Source: Bacteroidia bacterium (lineage in GTDB: Bacteria; Bacteroidota; Bacteroidia; B-17B0; Aurantibacillaceae). Taken from it: DNA of 10,056 bases. A model generated the notes under the pieces. That model had not been told where the DNA came from, did not search any database, and saw only the letters and a list, made by a program, of their open reading frames with translations. This document shows, in pieces, positions 1 through 7,260 of the stretch (position 1 is its first letter; each line of letters opens with the position of its first letter). The DNA lies in the NCBI GenBank assembly GCA_014379485.1, contig JACMLS010000935.1, positions 1 to 10,056 on the forward strand. Reading direction: 5' to 3'. Both the position numbers and the translations under genes were made by a program.

Positions 1-2558
1 GCTGGGCGTGGACAGGTCCTAACGGATTTGTTGACATCACTCAAAATCCAACAATAAATCCTGCTACACCAGCAGCTACAGGAACCTATAGCTTAAGCTT
101 AACAGATGCAAATGGTTGTATTGGAACAGGAACACTTTTAGTTTTTGTAAATCCTCTTCCTGCAATTTCTGTTACCTCTGCAACAATTTGTGTTGGACAA
201 GCAACAGCAACTTTAACTGCAACAGGCGGATTGAATTACTCCTGGTCTTCAGGCACAACTCCTTCAAATCTTGATATTGTAACAGCTTCACCTGCTATTA
301 CTACAACGTATACAGTAACCGGTACAGATGCTAATGGTTGCAGCGACTCTGCTTTCTCAACCATTACAGTAAATCCATTACCAAACGTTACGGTTAACTC
401 TCCTGCAATTTGCCCTACATTCACAGCCAACTTAACTGCAAACGGAGCTGTAAATTATACATGGACTGCCGGAACAACACCGGGAAATTCGGCAAACGAA
501 ACTGCTGCACCAGCTGTAACAACATCTTACACTGTAACAGGAACAGATGCTAACGGATGTGTTGATACTGCTGTTTCTGTTGTTACGGTTAACGCACAAT
601 TAGTTATTAATGCAGGTGTTGATGATACGGTTTGTATCGGAAACAACATTGCTTTAAGTGCAACCGGACCTGCGGGAACAACTTACACATGGAACCCAGG
701 GCCTTTAGCTGGAGCAAGCCAGAACATTCCGGCTGTTGCAACTGCAACTTTTACTGTTGACGGAATAGATGTAAACGGTTGTGCAGGAAGCGATACTGTT
801 GTTATTACAGTTCCAGCAGCCATTGTTTTAAACACAGGAGGTTTTGCGGCAACCTGTAATGGTGTTTGCGACGGACAAGTTGTTGTACTTGCCACTCCAA
901 ATACAGGAGGCTTCTCTACATACACTTATGTATGGGCTTCGGGCGGAGCAACTACACCAAGCGTTAACGGAATGTGCGCAGGTACCTATACAGTTACTGT
1001 AACAAACAACGCAGGTTGTGTGGCAACAGCTACAACAACTGTTACTGAGCCAACTTCTGTTACTGCAAACGCAACAGGAATAACACCTGCAAGTTGTAAC
1101 GGAATTTGCGACGGAACAGCAACCATTAATCCAAACGGAGGAATACCACCGTATGCTTATAACTGGCTTCCTTCAGGTGCAGGTAATCAACCAATAAATT
1201 TATGTGCAGGAAATTATACTTGTACAGTTGCAGATGCAAACGGATGTTCTGTTCCTGTTACAGTAACAGTTACTGAACCAAGTGTAATCACTGTTTCGGT
1301 TACTCCTGTCGGAACTATTTGTATAGGTCAGTCTTCTACACTAACTGCAACTGCAGGTGGAGGAAATGGCGGCTTTGTTTATAACTGGACTGCGGGCACA
1401 ACACCAGCCAACACATCAACAGTAAGCGCAAGCCCAACAGTAACCACGGGGTACACAGTTTCAGTTACAGATGCAAACGGATGCGCGCCTGCGGTTGCAA
1501 GCGTTACCATAACAGTTAATCCTCCGCTTAGTGTTATTGCATCTGCAGACGTAACAATTTGTGCCGGACAATCTGCAAACATGAGTGCAAATGCTAACGG
1601 TGGAAACGGCTCCTACACTTATAGCTGGGCTTCAGGAACCACACCAGGTACAGGCGCGGCAGTAAGTGCAACACCAGGTGCAACCACAACTTACACAGTT
1701 ACACTTTCTGATGGTTGCGGAACTCCTCCTGTTATTGATACGGTGGTTGTAACACTGAACCCTTTACCTGTTCTGAGTATTACTTCTGATATTGCAAGCG
1801 GCTGTGCTCCTGTATGCGCAACGTTTAGTGTAACAAGTAATCCTGCATCTGCTACCACAAGCTGGCTCGCATCAAACGGACAAACTTTAAACAATGCAGA
1901 CAGTGCCCTGTTTTGTTTTGGAGCGGCCGGTGTTTTTGGAGCAACAGTTAACGTAACAGATATTAATGGTTGTCAGAACACTTTTACAAACAACGCCCTG
2001 GTAACTGTTTATCCGGTACCAAGTGCAGAGTTTAGTTTTGATCCGCAACCTGCAAATGAAGCCAACCCGGTAATTACTTTTACAGACTTAAGTTCTGGCG
2101 CAGCAGTTACAAATTGGAACTGGAGTTTTGGAAATCCGGAAGACTCTTCTTCCACTTTACAAAACCCAACTTTTGATTTTGTTGTGGCGGGAAATTATGA
2201 TGTTTGGTTAACAGTTACTACCGCAAACGGTTGTACAGACAGCATTAACCACACAGTAATAATTGATCCTGAATTTATTCTTTATGTTCCTAATGCGTTT
2301 TCACCTAACGGAGATGAAACCAATGACCTGTTCTTTCCAAAAGGGCTTGGAGTTGACATAGAAAACTACCAGATGTGGATCTATGACCGTTGGGGAAATA
2401 TGATCTTTACCAGCGATGAGTGGACAAAAGGCTGGAACGGAAAAGTAGCCGGACATGATGAGGTTGTGCAGCAGGATGTTTACGTATGGAAGATTAAACT
2501 ACAAACCTATAAAGGCGAAAAGAAATCTTACGTAGGACATGTTACTGTAGTGAAATAA
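1..2558 (+). CDS. Large T9SS-exported Ig-like/SprB/PKD repeat adhesin with gliding-motility type C-terminal domain (5' partial)
   Basis: The reading frame is open from the left edge (first full codon at base 3), so the N-terminus and signal peptide lie outside; 851 residues are visible. An internal TTG at 231 is not the start, because coding repeats continue upstream of it. Residues 1-589 are beta-rich repeats of about 70-80 residues, each ending near a D-x-N-G-C motif. Residues 674-754 look like a PKD domain (NWNWSFG, then FVVAGNYDV). Residues 755-851 match the gliding-motility-associated C-terminal domain (CHU_C, TIGR04131-like): VPNAFSPNGDETNDLF, then YDRWGNMIF, then YVWKIKL. In Bacteroidota this domain directs export through the T9SS to the cell surface. 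By family the protein is probably a surface adhesin, possibly linked to gliding or biofilm; the ligand is unknown. An intrinsic terminator follows 23 bases after the stop, so this is the last gene of its transcript. Confidence 0.93.
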   Translation, partial: WAWTGPNGFVDITQNPTINPATPAATGTYSLSLTDANGCIGTGTLLVFVNPLPAISVTSATICVGQATATLTATGGLNYSWSSGTTPSNLDIVTASPAITTTYTVTGTDANGCSDSAFSTITVNPLPNVTVNSPAICPTFTANLTANGAVNYTWTAGTTPGNSANETAAPAVTTSYTVTGTDANGCVDTAVSVVTVNAQLVINAGVDDTVCIGNNIALSATGPAGTTYTWNPGPLAGASQNIPAVATATFTVDGIDVNGCAGSDTVVITVPAAIVLNTGGFAATCNGVCDGQVVVLATPNTGGFSTYTYVWASGGATTPSVNGMCAGTYTVTVTNNAGCVATATTTVTEPTSVTANATGITPASCNGICDGTATINPNGGIPPYAYNWLPSGAGNQPINLCAGNYTCTVADANGCSVPVTVTVTEPSVITVSVTPVGTICIGQSSTLTATAGGGNGGFVYNWTAGTTPANTSTVSASPTVTTGYTVSVTDANGCAPAVASVTITVNPPLSVIASADVTICAGQSANMSANANGGNGSYTYSWASGTTPGTGAAVSATPGATTTYTVTLSDGCGTPPVIDTVVVTLNPLPVLSITSDIASGCAPVCATFSVTSNPASATTSWLASNGQTLNNADSALFCFGAAGVFGATVNVTDINGCQNTFTNNALVTVYPVPSAEFSFDPQPANEANPVITFTDLSSGAAVTNWNWSFGNPEDSSSTLQNPTFDFVVAGNYDVWLTVTTANGCTDSINHTVIIDPEFILYVPNAFSPNGDETNDLFFPKGLGVDIENYQMWIYDRWGNMIFTSDEWTKGWNGKVAGHDEVVQQDVYVWKIKLQTYKGEKKSYVGHVTVVK
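162..1769 (+). repeat. Array of Ig-like and SprB-like coding repeats within the adhesin
   Basis: Seven consecutive protein-level repeats can be delimited, at about 162-383, 384-602, 603-824, 825-1058, 1059-1286, 1287-1529 and 1530-1769; a partial one lies at 3-161 and a divergent one at 1770-2021. Most carry an early Cys (TICVGQ, AICPTF, TVCIGN, TICIGQ, TICAGQ), a central W-[ST]-x-G-T-T-P segment, a TYTVT strand and a terminal D-A-N-G-C. The paired cysteines suggest one disulfide per repeat. The repeats at 825-1058 and 1059-1286 are a different subtype with C-N-G-x-C-D-G, GG-x-P-P-Y-x-Y-x-W and CAG-x-Y motifs, resembling the SprB repeat family. The DNA copies have diverged, so these are old duplications rather than a recent tandem expansion. 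Confidence 0.85.
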
Positions 2559-2581
2559 AACAAAAACTATTAATTAATTAG

Positions 2582-2613
2582 AAACCGCCTGGAAATCCGG
2601 GCGGTTTTTTTTT
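2582..2613 (+). terminator. Rho-independent terminator of the adhesin gene
   Basis: AAACCGCC (2582-2589) pairs with GGCGGTTT (2600-2607). The inner bases GGA and TCC extend the stem across a T-G wobble. Nine T residues run from 2605 to 2613. It lies 23 bases after the adhesin stop codon in the expected orientation. Confidence 0.9.
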
Positions 2614-2640
2614 GGACGCTTCCCGTTGTTAATTAATTTA

Positions 2641-2664
2641 TACCAAGTGTACATGTAAATTAGT
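2641..2664 (+). repeat. Left terminal inverted repeat of the MITE-like element
   Basis: Reverse complement of 2791-2814 with 23 of 24 positions identical. It contains the 8-bp palindrome TACATGTA. The inner end, TAGT, also forms part of the arm of the adjacent palindromic hairpin. Confidence 0.85.
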
Positions 2665-2667
2665 CCT

Positions 2668-2683
2668 CCCGAAAGCTTTCGGG
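2668..2683. repeat. Perfect 16-bp palindrome CCCGAAAGCTTTCGGG
   Basis: CCCGAAAG followed by CTTTCGGG is a perfect palindrome. TAGTC (2661-2665) and GACTA (2683-2687) extend it as an imperfect stem with a small bulge. No T-run follows directly, so it is not a standard terminator. It lies just inside the left terminal repeat of the MITE-like element. Confidence 0.8.
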
Positions 2684-2714
2684 ACTACTTGTCCTTTTTT
2701 ATTAATACTTCTTC

Positions 2715-2755
2715 AAAAAAGTGTTCCGTAATCCCTGCTAGGCAACACTTTTTTT
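2715..2755. terminator. Terminator-like hairpin, possibly bidirectional, inside the MITE-like element
   Basis: AAAAAAGTGTT (2715-2725) pairs with AACACTTTTTT (2744-2754) around an 18-base loop whose CC and GG could pair further. A T-run covers 2749-2755, and the A-run on the left would act as a T-run on the other strand. The stem is AT-rich and the loop is large, so it may be weak. The adhesin already has its own terminator upstream, so this hairpin may belong to the element rather than to a gene. Confidence 0.45.
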
Positions 2756-2781
2756 CATCATCTTAATAAAAAATGACCGCG

Positions 2782-2789
2782 CATCTTTG
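2782..2789 (+). promoter_or_regulatory. Possible Bacteroidota -7 box (CATCTTTG) upstream of the SpoIIE gene
   Basis: CATCTTTG matches the Bacteroidota TAnnTTTG consensus at five of six fixed positions. It lies two bases before the right terminal repeat and points towards the phosphatase gene. The leader would be about 55 nt. No clear TTG -33 element is seen, so this is weak. A similar box, CATCTTTA, precedes the gene at 5651 on the other strand. Confidence 0.3.
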
Positions 2790-2790
2790 A

Positions 2791-2814
2791 ACTAATTTAC
2801 ATGTACATTTGGTA
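2791..2814 (-). repeat. Right terminal inverted repeat of the MITE-like element
   Basis: Inverted copy of 2641-2664 with one mismatch. It contains an ATG at 2801 that is in frame with the downstream phosphatase gene. Confidence 0.85.
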
Positions 2815-2851
2815 TTACAGTCAGGATTATTTTCATATTTTTACTCCCCCA

Positions 2852-4054
2852 ATGAAATTAAGAACCGGTTATAAAGGATTTATTTTAGCTGCATTTACCT
2901 GCCTGTTCATTTTATTTTCTTTTTCTGCAAAAGCTCAATATGTTTCTCCTAAAGTTAAGCTGGAAGCTGCAGAAAACACCATCAGTAAATTATCTGAAGC
3001 AATAAAAGAGCGCGACAAAGTAATTCACGATCAAAAATATCTGCTTGAGAAAAAAGACAGGGAAATCCTGACGGTCCAAAATTCAGTGAAACGGCTGGAG
3101 ATCAATACCGCAAAAATGAAAGAGGCCTCCAAGCACCAGGATAGTTTTCTGAACGTTTTTCTGCTTGCGGCGTTACTTGCACTTGTTGCAGTTGCCATTT
3201 TATTTGTGACGCTTAAAGACAAAAAATCTTTATTCAAAAAGCTTGAAGAAAAAACAGCAATCATAAATAAAGGCGCCGAAGACCTGCAGCAAAAAAACAA
3301 AGAGGTAACAGACAGCATAAAATATGCCCGCAAAATTCAGGACGTAATGCTGCCTACAATAAATGAAATGAAAGCAAAGCTGCCCAAGAGTTTTGTTTTT
3401 TATAAACCAAAAGATATTGTGAGCGGCGATTTTTTCTGGATTACAGAAGTAAATCAGAAAGTGTTTTTTGCCACAGCAGATTGTACGGGCCACGGTGTTC
3501 CTGGCGCTTTAATGAGTATGTTAGGTATTTCACGCCTCAATGAAATTGTTAACGAAAAAGACATTCTTAGTCCGGCAAAAATTTTAAACGAACTAAAATC
3601 TTCTATCATTAACTCTCTTTCAAAAACTGAAAGCGGAGCGGGAATGCAGGATGGAATGGATATTTCTTTATTTTGTTACGATAAGCGAAAAATGAAACTG
3701 ACCTATGCTGCTGCCAATAACGGAATTTATATTATCAGAGAAGATAAGATCATTTCTCTTGAAGCAGATAAACAACCGGTGGGCACGAGCCCGCGCGAAC
3801 ATATGCCGTTTAAGGAAAGTTCTTTTGACCTGATGGAAAGCGATCTGATAGTAACTTACACAGATGGTTTTGCAGATCAGTTCGGTGGACCCAAAGGAAA
3901 AAAATTCAAGTACAAACAACTTCAGCAACTTTTAATGGAAGTAAAAAACAAACCGGTTTCTGTTATACCTGAATTAATGAACCGCGTGTTTTTAAAATGG
4001 AAAGGTAAACTGGAACAGGTGGACGATGTGTTGATTGTGGGGGTGAGAATTTGA
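2852..4054 (+). CDS. Membrane-anchored SpoIIE/PP2C-type serine phosphatase with N-terminal coiled coil
   Basis: 400 residues from ATG 2852. An in-frame ATG at 2801 would add 17 residues, but it lies inside the inverted repeat and would bury the signal sequence, so 2852 is preferred. Residues 1-28 form a Sec signal ending AKA-Q. Residues 34-97 are heptad-rich coiled coil, 99-121 one transmembrane helix, and 122-150 more coiled coil. The SpoIIE-type PP2C domain covers about 180-400: YKPKDIVSGDFFW (184-196), ADCTGHGVPGA (209-219), DGMDISL (267-273) and TYTDGFADQ (335-343). The likely metal-binding acidic residues D193, D210 and D338 are present, so it should be active. The topology puts the coiled coil in the periplasm and the phosphatase in the cytoplasm. 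Family role: dephosphorylation of Ser/Thr on a regulatory partner, often an anti-sigma-factor antagonist; none is encoded nearby. Unlike many Bacteroidota homologues it has no TPR sensor. It converges on the next gene with a 34-bp gap. Confidence 0.9.
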   Translation: MKLRTGYKGFILAAFTCLFILFSFSAKAQYVSPKVKLEAAENTISKLSEAIKERDKVIHDQKYLLEKKDREILTVQNSVKRLEINTAKMKEASKHQDSFLNVFLLAALLALVAVAILFVTLKDKKSLFKKLEEKTAIINKGAEDLQQKNKEVTDSIKYARKIQDVMLPTINEMKAKLPKSFVFYKPKDIVSGDFFWITEVNQKVFFATADCTGHGVPGALMSMLGISRLNEIVNEKDILSPAKILNELKSSIINSLSKTESGAGMQDGMDISLFCYDKRKMKLTYAAANNGIYIIREDKIISLEADKQPVGTSPREHMPFKESSFDLMESDLIVTYTDGFADQFGGPKGKKFKYKQLQQLLMEVKNKPVSVIPELMNRVFLKWKGKLEQVDDVLIVGVRI

Positions 4055-4088
4055 GTTGTGCTTTTTGTCCGACAATCCTCTTCTTTTT

Positions 4089-5651
4089 CTAATACAGCAC
4101 CATCTTTTTTGTAACACGATTCTCGTCTGCAGAAAGCGTGTAATAATAAATTCCCGCCTGTAAATTGGCAGAGCTTGCGTTAAAAATATAATCAAAATCT
4201 CCTTTCTTATACTCTTCGTTCTCTAAAAGCGTTGCTACTTTTTTTCCGAAAGCATCATAAACACACAAATTTACTTTTGCTGCTTTTTTTAAACTAAATT
4301 TTATCCACGTGGTTTGAGAAAAAGGATTTGGAAAATTCTGATTGAGCTCTACAATAGGTTTTTTATCAAGAGAAAATTCGTTGGTACCGATTGTTGCACC
4401 ATCTACAATCGCAGTCCACACACTCAAAGCGCCACCTGACATTTGCATCCAGATAGGTCGCACCACGTTGTTGTGAACAGAAATGGAAATATAATCTCCG
4501 AAAAAAATGGAAGAGCTCGGAGTAAAACTATTCTGATTTATTTTAAAATTTGTAAATGAATTTCCGCCGTCTGTAGAACGGGCCATGTAAAGATCTGTTT
4601 GTTGTCCGGAAGAAAAATTTCTTCTGTCGTAAAAAACAAAATATAAATTTCCGTTTGTTTTATCGTAATTCATCCAGGTCATAAAATTTTGTTTTCCGGG
4701 CGCGTCGTCGTTTACACGAGCAGGTGTGCTCCAGGTAGTTCCCCCGTCGGTAGATTTAATGAGCCACACATCCGTATCTGTACTTCCGTTACGTTGGTCG
4801 CTCCAGTTAATATAAATAGTTCCGTTGTTTGCTCCGCCGCTCAGATCGCAAATTGTTTGCGGCAGTCCGTTGCAACGTTGCAGGCCTGATATATTATAAT
4901 CCCAACCGCCCGGTGTTGCTGTTACACTTGTTTCCTGCGGCAACCAGGTAAGACCTCCGTCTAAACTTTTATTAAAAACAATTCCGTTAGGTCCCGTCCA
5001 TGCAACGTAAATTTCTCCGGCCGGGCCAACGCAAGGTACAGCGCCTTCTACTGTATTATCGCTATCCACACAATCGCCCGAAATTTTATTTAAACGAACG
5101 GGCGTGCTCCATGTTTGCCCCGCGTCTGCCGATTTAGAAAATAAAATACGTGAGCTGTCTGCCGGATTTGCAGTTCCGTAATTATCAAACTCCGTCCAGG
5201 TAACATAAATTTCATTGGTAACAGGGTTTACCGCAACACCTTCTTTATCTTCAGCTTTTCCTCCGTTCAATCCTGTCCATGTTCCTGTTCCCCAGGTTTG
5301 TCCACCGTCTGTAGATTTTTGAAAAACAATTCTGTCTATCCAACTTCCGCTGCTTGGATTTGAAAGATGAGAATAATAAAAATCTCCGCTTGTATCTGTA
5401 AAGATAATGGGGTCTCCCCAAACGCCCGTAAATGGTTCTGTGAGCTGATTAATGTTCCAGGTCAATCCTGCATCAATCGAATAATAAACGTTATTAAGAT
5501 TTGCGCCTGCAACAATCTGGTTGGTGTTTTTTGGGTTGATGCAAATAGAAACCTCTTCGGGAGAATTGGTGTTGCTGACCATAACGTTTGTGTATTGCGC
5601 AAATGCACAAAGCGAAGCAGAAGAAAACAGAAATGAAATTATTTTTTTCAT
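4089..5651 (-). CDS. Secreted Asp-box (BNR/sialidase-fold) beta-propeller protein with type A T9SS sorting domain
   Basis: 520 residues from ATG 5651-5649; a TTG two codons upstream is possible but unneeded. A signal peptide (MKKIISFLFSSASLCAFAQ) covers residues 1-19. Six Asp boxes of the S-x-D-x-G-x-[TS]-[WF] type occur at 58-65, 113-120, 174-181, 229-236, 300-307 and 359-366, spaced 55-71 residues apart as expected for propeller blades. Residues 436-520 match the T9SS type A tail (Por_Secre_tail, TIGR04183-like): NQNFPNPFS, then VYDAFGKKVATL, then AGIYYYTL. The protein should therefore cross the outer membrane and be surface-attached or released. Asp boxes mark a fold, not an activity: I see no FRIP motif or obvious arginine triad, so sialidase function is not supported. 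It lies 76 bp downstream of the PqiA-like gene on the same strand, either co-transcribed or from its own promoter. Confidence 0.88.
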   Translation of the reverse strand: MKKIISFLFSSASLCAFAQYTNVMVSNTNSPEEVSICINPKNTNQIVAGANLNNVYYSIDAGLTWNINQLTEPFTGVWGDPIIFTDTSGDFYYSHLSNPSSGSWIDRIVFQKSTDGGQTWGTGTWTGLNGGKAEDKEGVAVNPVTNEIYVTWTEFDNYGTANPADSSRILFSKSADAGQTWSTPVRLNKISGDCVDSDNTVEGAVPCVGPAGEIYVAWTGPNGIVFNKSLDGGLTWLPQETSVTATPGGWDYNISGLQRCNGLPQTICDLSGGANNGTIYINWSDQRNGSTDTDVWLIKSTDGGTTWSTPARVNDDAPGKQNFMTWMNYDKTNGNLYFVFYDRRNFSSGQQTDLYMARSTDGGNSFTNFKINQNSFTPSSSIFFGDYISISVHNNVVRPIWMQMSGGALSVWTAIVDGATIGTNEFSLDKKPIVELNQNFPNPFSQTTWIKFSLKKAAKVNLCVYDAFGKKVATLLENEEYKKGDFDYIFNASSANLQAGIYYYTLSADENRVTKKMVLY

Positions 5652-5673
5652 TGACAAAAAAATTGGCTGTGTT

Positions 5674-5681
5674 TAAAGATG
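5674..5681 (-). promoter_or_regulatory. Possible -7 box (CATCTTTA) upstream of the Asp-box protein gene
   Basis: On the minus strand, CATCTTTA at 5681-5674 matches four of the six fixed positions of TAnnTTTG and would give a leader of about 16-18 nt before ATG 5651. It sits in the 76-bp gap after the PqiA-like gene. No convincing TTG partner is seen, so read-through from the upstream gene is equally possible. Confidence 0.25.
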
Positions 5682-5727
5682 CGAAATTTTGGCGTCATTT
5701 ATTTAGAGTTGAGAGCTTTTTATCAAA

Positions 5728-6993
5728 TCAATTTATGGGGTGATTTTCGGCATTGCGGCTTTTTAGCTTATTTGTTATTAGAAGACTTAATAAAACAAAC
5801 GAAGTAAATGCAAAGAAACCGATTTGAAGGCTCGATTTATTTGTTGTCAGGACCTCGAGCTTTGAACTAAGATTGTCGAGTTGATTTAGCTGCTCGGTTA
5901 AGATGCCTGAAAAACCCACGTAAGACATGAAAATTGCAACGACCATAACATCGGCCATTGACCATTTTCCGATTTTGTGAACCAAAAAGCGAATAATTTT
6001 ATTTGACTCAAGGCCTGGTGAAAGCGTAAGGCAAACTGAAGCAACTAATTTTGAAAGCGGAAAAAGAACGCTAAAAATCAAGACAAGAATCCCAACAATT
6101 AATAAATCGAAGCCGCCTTGTGTAAGCATTAATTTAACCACTTCTAAAATACTTTTGCTTTTGTAGTATAATACCTGGTCGTCAAAATTTATTTGTTCGC
6201 CTAACAAACTCATTCGCATATTAGAAACGCGCGCGTCAATTTCAATCATTGGAAGCATCAAACCCAGAATAAGTAGTAAAAAGCTGGTCGACAACATAAG
6301 AATTAGTTCAAGGTTGCTTGCCTTTTTTGTACATAAAATGAGTATTGCTACCAGTGCGGCGAAAAACGCGAGTATATATTTGTATAGATCAGACTTATTT
6401 TGAAGAATTTTAAACTTAGAGTTTAGTACTGAAAGAGCAGCTGACCTGTCCTGGCAATTGTATTTTTTTATCAGTGAATCGCGGAGGCTATAATCCATTT
6501 TCGCAAAAGTATTGTCGGCATAGTCATTTAATTTGTCGGTCAGATAAATTTTTAACCGTTGTTTGTTTGCAGGATCATCAAGAAAGGCAAGAATTTGATT
6601 GGTAAATGTTGGAACGTTTTCTTTTAGTTCATCAAATATGTTAAATGCTTTCGCCCCTGCATTTCTGAAAAAGCCACCAAGGGTTTTAGAATTCTTTTTA
6701 TAATAAGTTATCTCAAAATCTCCGATTACTTTATTGAGGAAGCCTGAAATTTTAGGCTTCATCTGAACTTTGGTGCTATCTGTAACCTCAAACTCTTCAA
6801 TTTTCTTAGCGGTAACCTCAGCTAGTATTTTTTTCCATTCATCAACATTGAAAAGTCCGTATTTTATATTTGATAGCTCAATCAGATCGTCTTTCACCTC
6901 TTTTTTCTCGAGTTCGGTTTTGTAAACAAAAAAACTCAGAACGCACAAACAGAGGAGCAGCAGGGAAATGGAGATTGGCCGGAGATTTTTCAC
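5728..6993 (-). CDS. PqiA-domain integral membrane protein with large extracytoplasmic N-terminal region
   Basis: 421 residues from a GTG start at 6993-6991. An in-frame TAA lies only two codons upstream, which fixes the start. A first hydrophobic helix covers about residues 6-25, followed by a charged soluble stretch at 26-202. Further helices lie near 203-222, 228-250, 293-318, 346-364 and 389-408. The C-terminal half shows PqiA (paraquat-inducible protein A) hallmarks: GLMLPMIEID (244-253), LFPLSKL (310-316) and GKWSMADVMVVAIF (342-355). In E. coli, PqiA works with the MCE protein PqiB and lipoprotein PqiC in envelope lipid transport; no pqiB or pqiC partner is visible here. The N-terminal 180 residues match nothing I recognise and are probably periplasmic. 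It is divergent from the TPR gene across a 267-bp intergenic region. Confidence 0.8.
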   Translation of the reverse strand: MKNLRPISISLLLLCLCVLSFFVYKTELEKKEVKDDLIELSNIKYGLFNVDEWKKILAEVTAKKIEEFEVTDSTKVQMKPKISGFLNKVIGDFEITYYKKNSKTLGGFFRNAGAKAFNIFDELKENVPTFTNQILAFLDDPANKQRLKIYLTDKLNDYADNTFAKMDYSLRDSLIKKYNCQDRSAALSVLNSKFKILQNKSDLYKYILAFFAALVAILILCTKKASNLELILMLSTSFLLLILGLMLPMIEIDARVSNMRMSLLGEQINFDDQVLYYKSKSILEVVKLMLTQGGFDLLIVGILVLIFSVLFPLSKLVASVCLTLSPGLESNKIIRFLVHKIGKWSMADVMVVAIFMSYVGFSGILTEQLNQLDNLSSKLEVLTTNKSSLQIGFFAFTSFVLLSLLITNKLKSRNAENHPIN

Positions 6994-7027
6994 TAATTAG
7001 TTTTAGGTTTAATAATTTGTATTTTCT

Positions 7028-7035
7028 TAAAGATA
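7028..7035 (-). promoter_or_regulatory. Probable -7 box (TATCTTTA) for the PqiA-like gene
   Basis: On the minus strand, TATCTTTA at 7035-7028 matches TAnnTTTG except at the last base. It gives a leader of roughly 28-30 nt before the GTG start. A TTG occurs 16 bases upstream, shorter than the usual spacing of about 19, so the -33 assignment is unsure. Confidence 0.4.
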
Positions 7036-7086
7036 TGAAGTTTTGGGGTGTCAATCACTTCCAGGTCTTATTCTTAATAACATTCA

Positions 7087-7108
7087 CAAATTTGTTCCGC
7101 TAAATTTG
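7087..7108. other. Inverted repeat CAAATTT-8nt-AAATTTG in the divergent intergenic region
   Basis: CAAATTT (7087-7093) and AAATTTG (7102-7108) are perfect inverted copies around GTTCCGCT. The pair lies between the divergent PqiA-like and TPR genes (6994-7260). It could be an operator or only an AT-rich coincidence. Apart from this and the two promoter boxes I see nothing else in this gap. Confidence 0.25.
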
Positions 7109-7233
7109 AAAGCGCCGTGGCTGGTGCCGGCCCAAATGATCATTCGTTCAATCAATAAAATTGGCAAAGCCCATTTCAGCAAAATTCACTCAAGGCTTTC
7201 ACAAATTTCCTTCTGCTTTTTTAGCTTAATCCG

Positions 7234-7241
7234 TACATTTG
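7234..7241 (+). promoter_or_regulatory. Bacteroidota -7 promoter box (TACATTTG) for the TPR gene
   Basis: TACATTTG is an exact match to TAnnTTTG, 19 bases before the ATG at 7261, giving a short leader of about 13-15 nt. There is no TTG at the expected -33 distance; TTC at 7211-7213 is the nearest candidate. No Shine-Dalgarno sequence is seen, as is usual in this phylum. Confidence 0.5.
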
Positions 7242-7260
7242 AAAAGTATCCCCTTTTAAG

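Larger units (their letters stand above)
2641..2814. mobile_element. MITE-like non-coding element with 24-bp terminal inverted repeats
   Basis: The 24 bases at 2641-2664 (TACCAAGTGTACATG...) are the reverse complement of 2791-2814 with a single mismatch (23/24). The arms enclose 126 bases with no plausible gene but two internal hairpins. TTA occurs immediately outside both ends (2638-2640 and 2815-2817) and could be a 3-bp target duplication. Because the outermost bases are self-complementary, a TA duplication with slightly shorter ends fits equally well. Total length of 174 bp, terminal repeats, no transposase and an intergenic location are typical of MITEs. Alternatives are a transcribed long hairpin or another kind of dispersed intergenic repeat. 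Only one copy is visible, so mobility is inferred. Confidence 0.6.

Noticed and set aside
162..1769. CRISPR-like or recent tandem DNA repeat
   Set aside because: The periodicity is at the protein level within one coding frame; the DNA copies differ widely and there are no spacer-like units.
231..2558. Separate gene starting at TTG 231
   Set aside because: The same frame is open and carries repeat sequence up to the left edge, so 231 is internal to a larger gene.
2801..2851. N-terminal extension of the SpoIIE protein from ATG 2801
   Set aside because: It lies within the inverted repeat and places 17 non-signal residues before a good signal peptide; ATG 2852 is the better start. It is kept only as a finding.
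4055..4088. Shared terminator between the convergent genes
   Set aside because: The 34-bp gap has a T-run and TTGTCCGACAA, but the arms leave only a one-base loop, so no workable hairpin is seen.
6870..7103. Small plus-strand open frame opposite the start of the PqiA-like gene
   Set aside because: It is mostly antisense to a well-supported coding region and shows no protein-like features.
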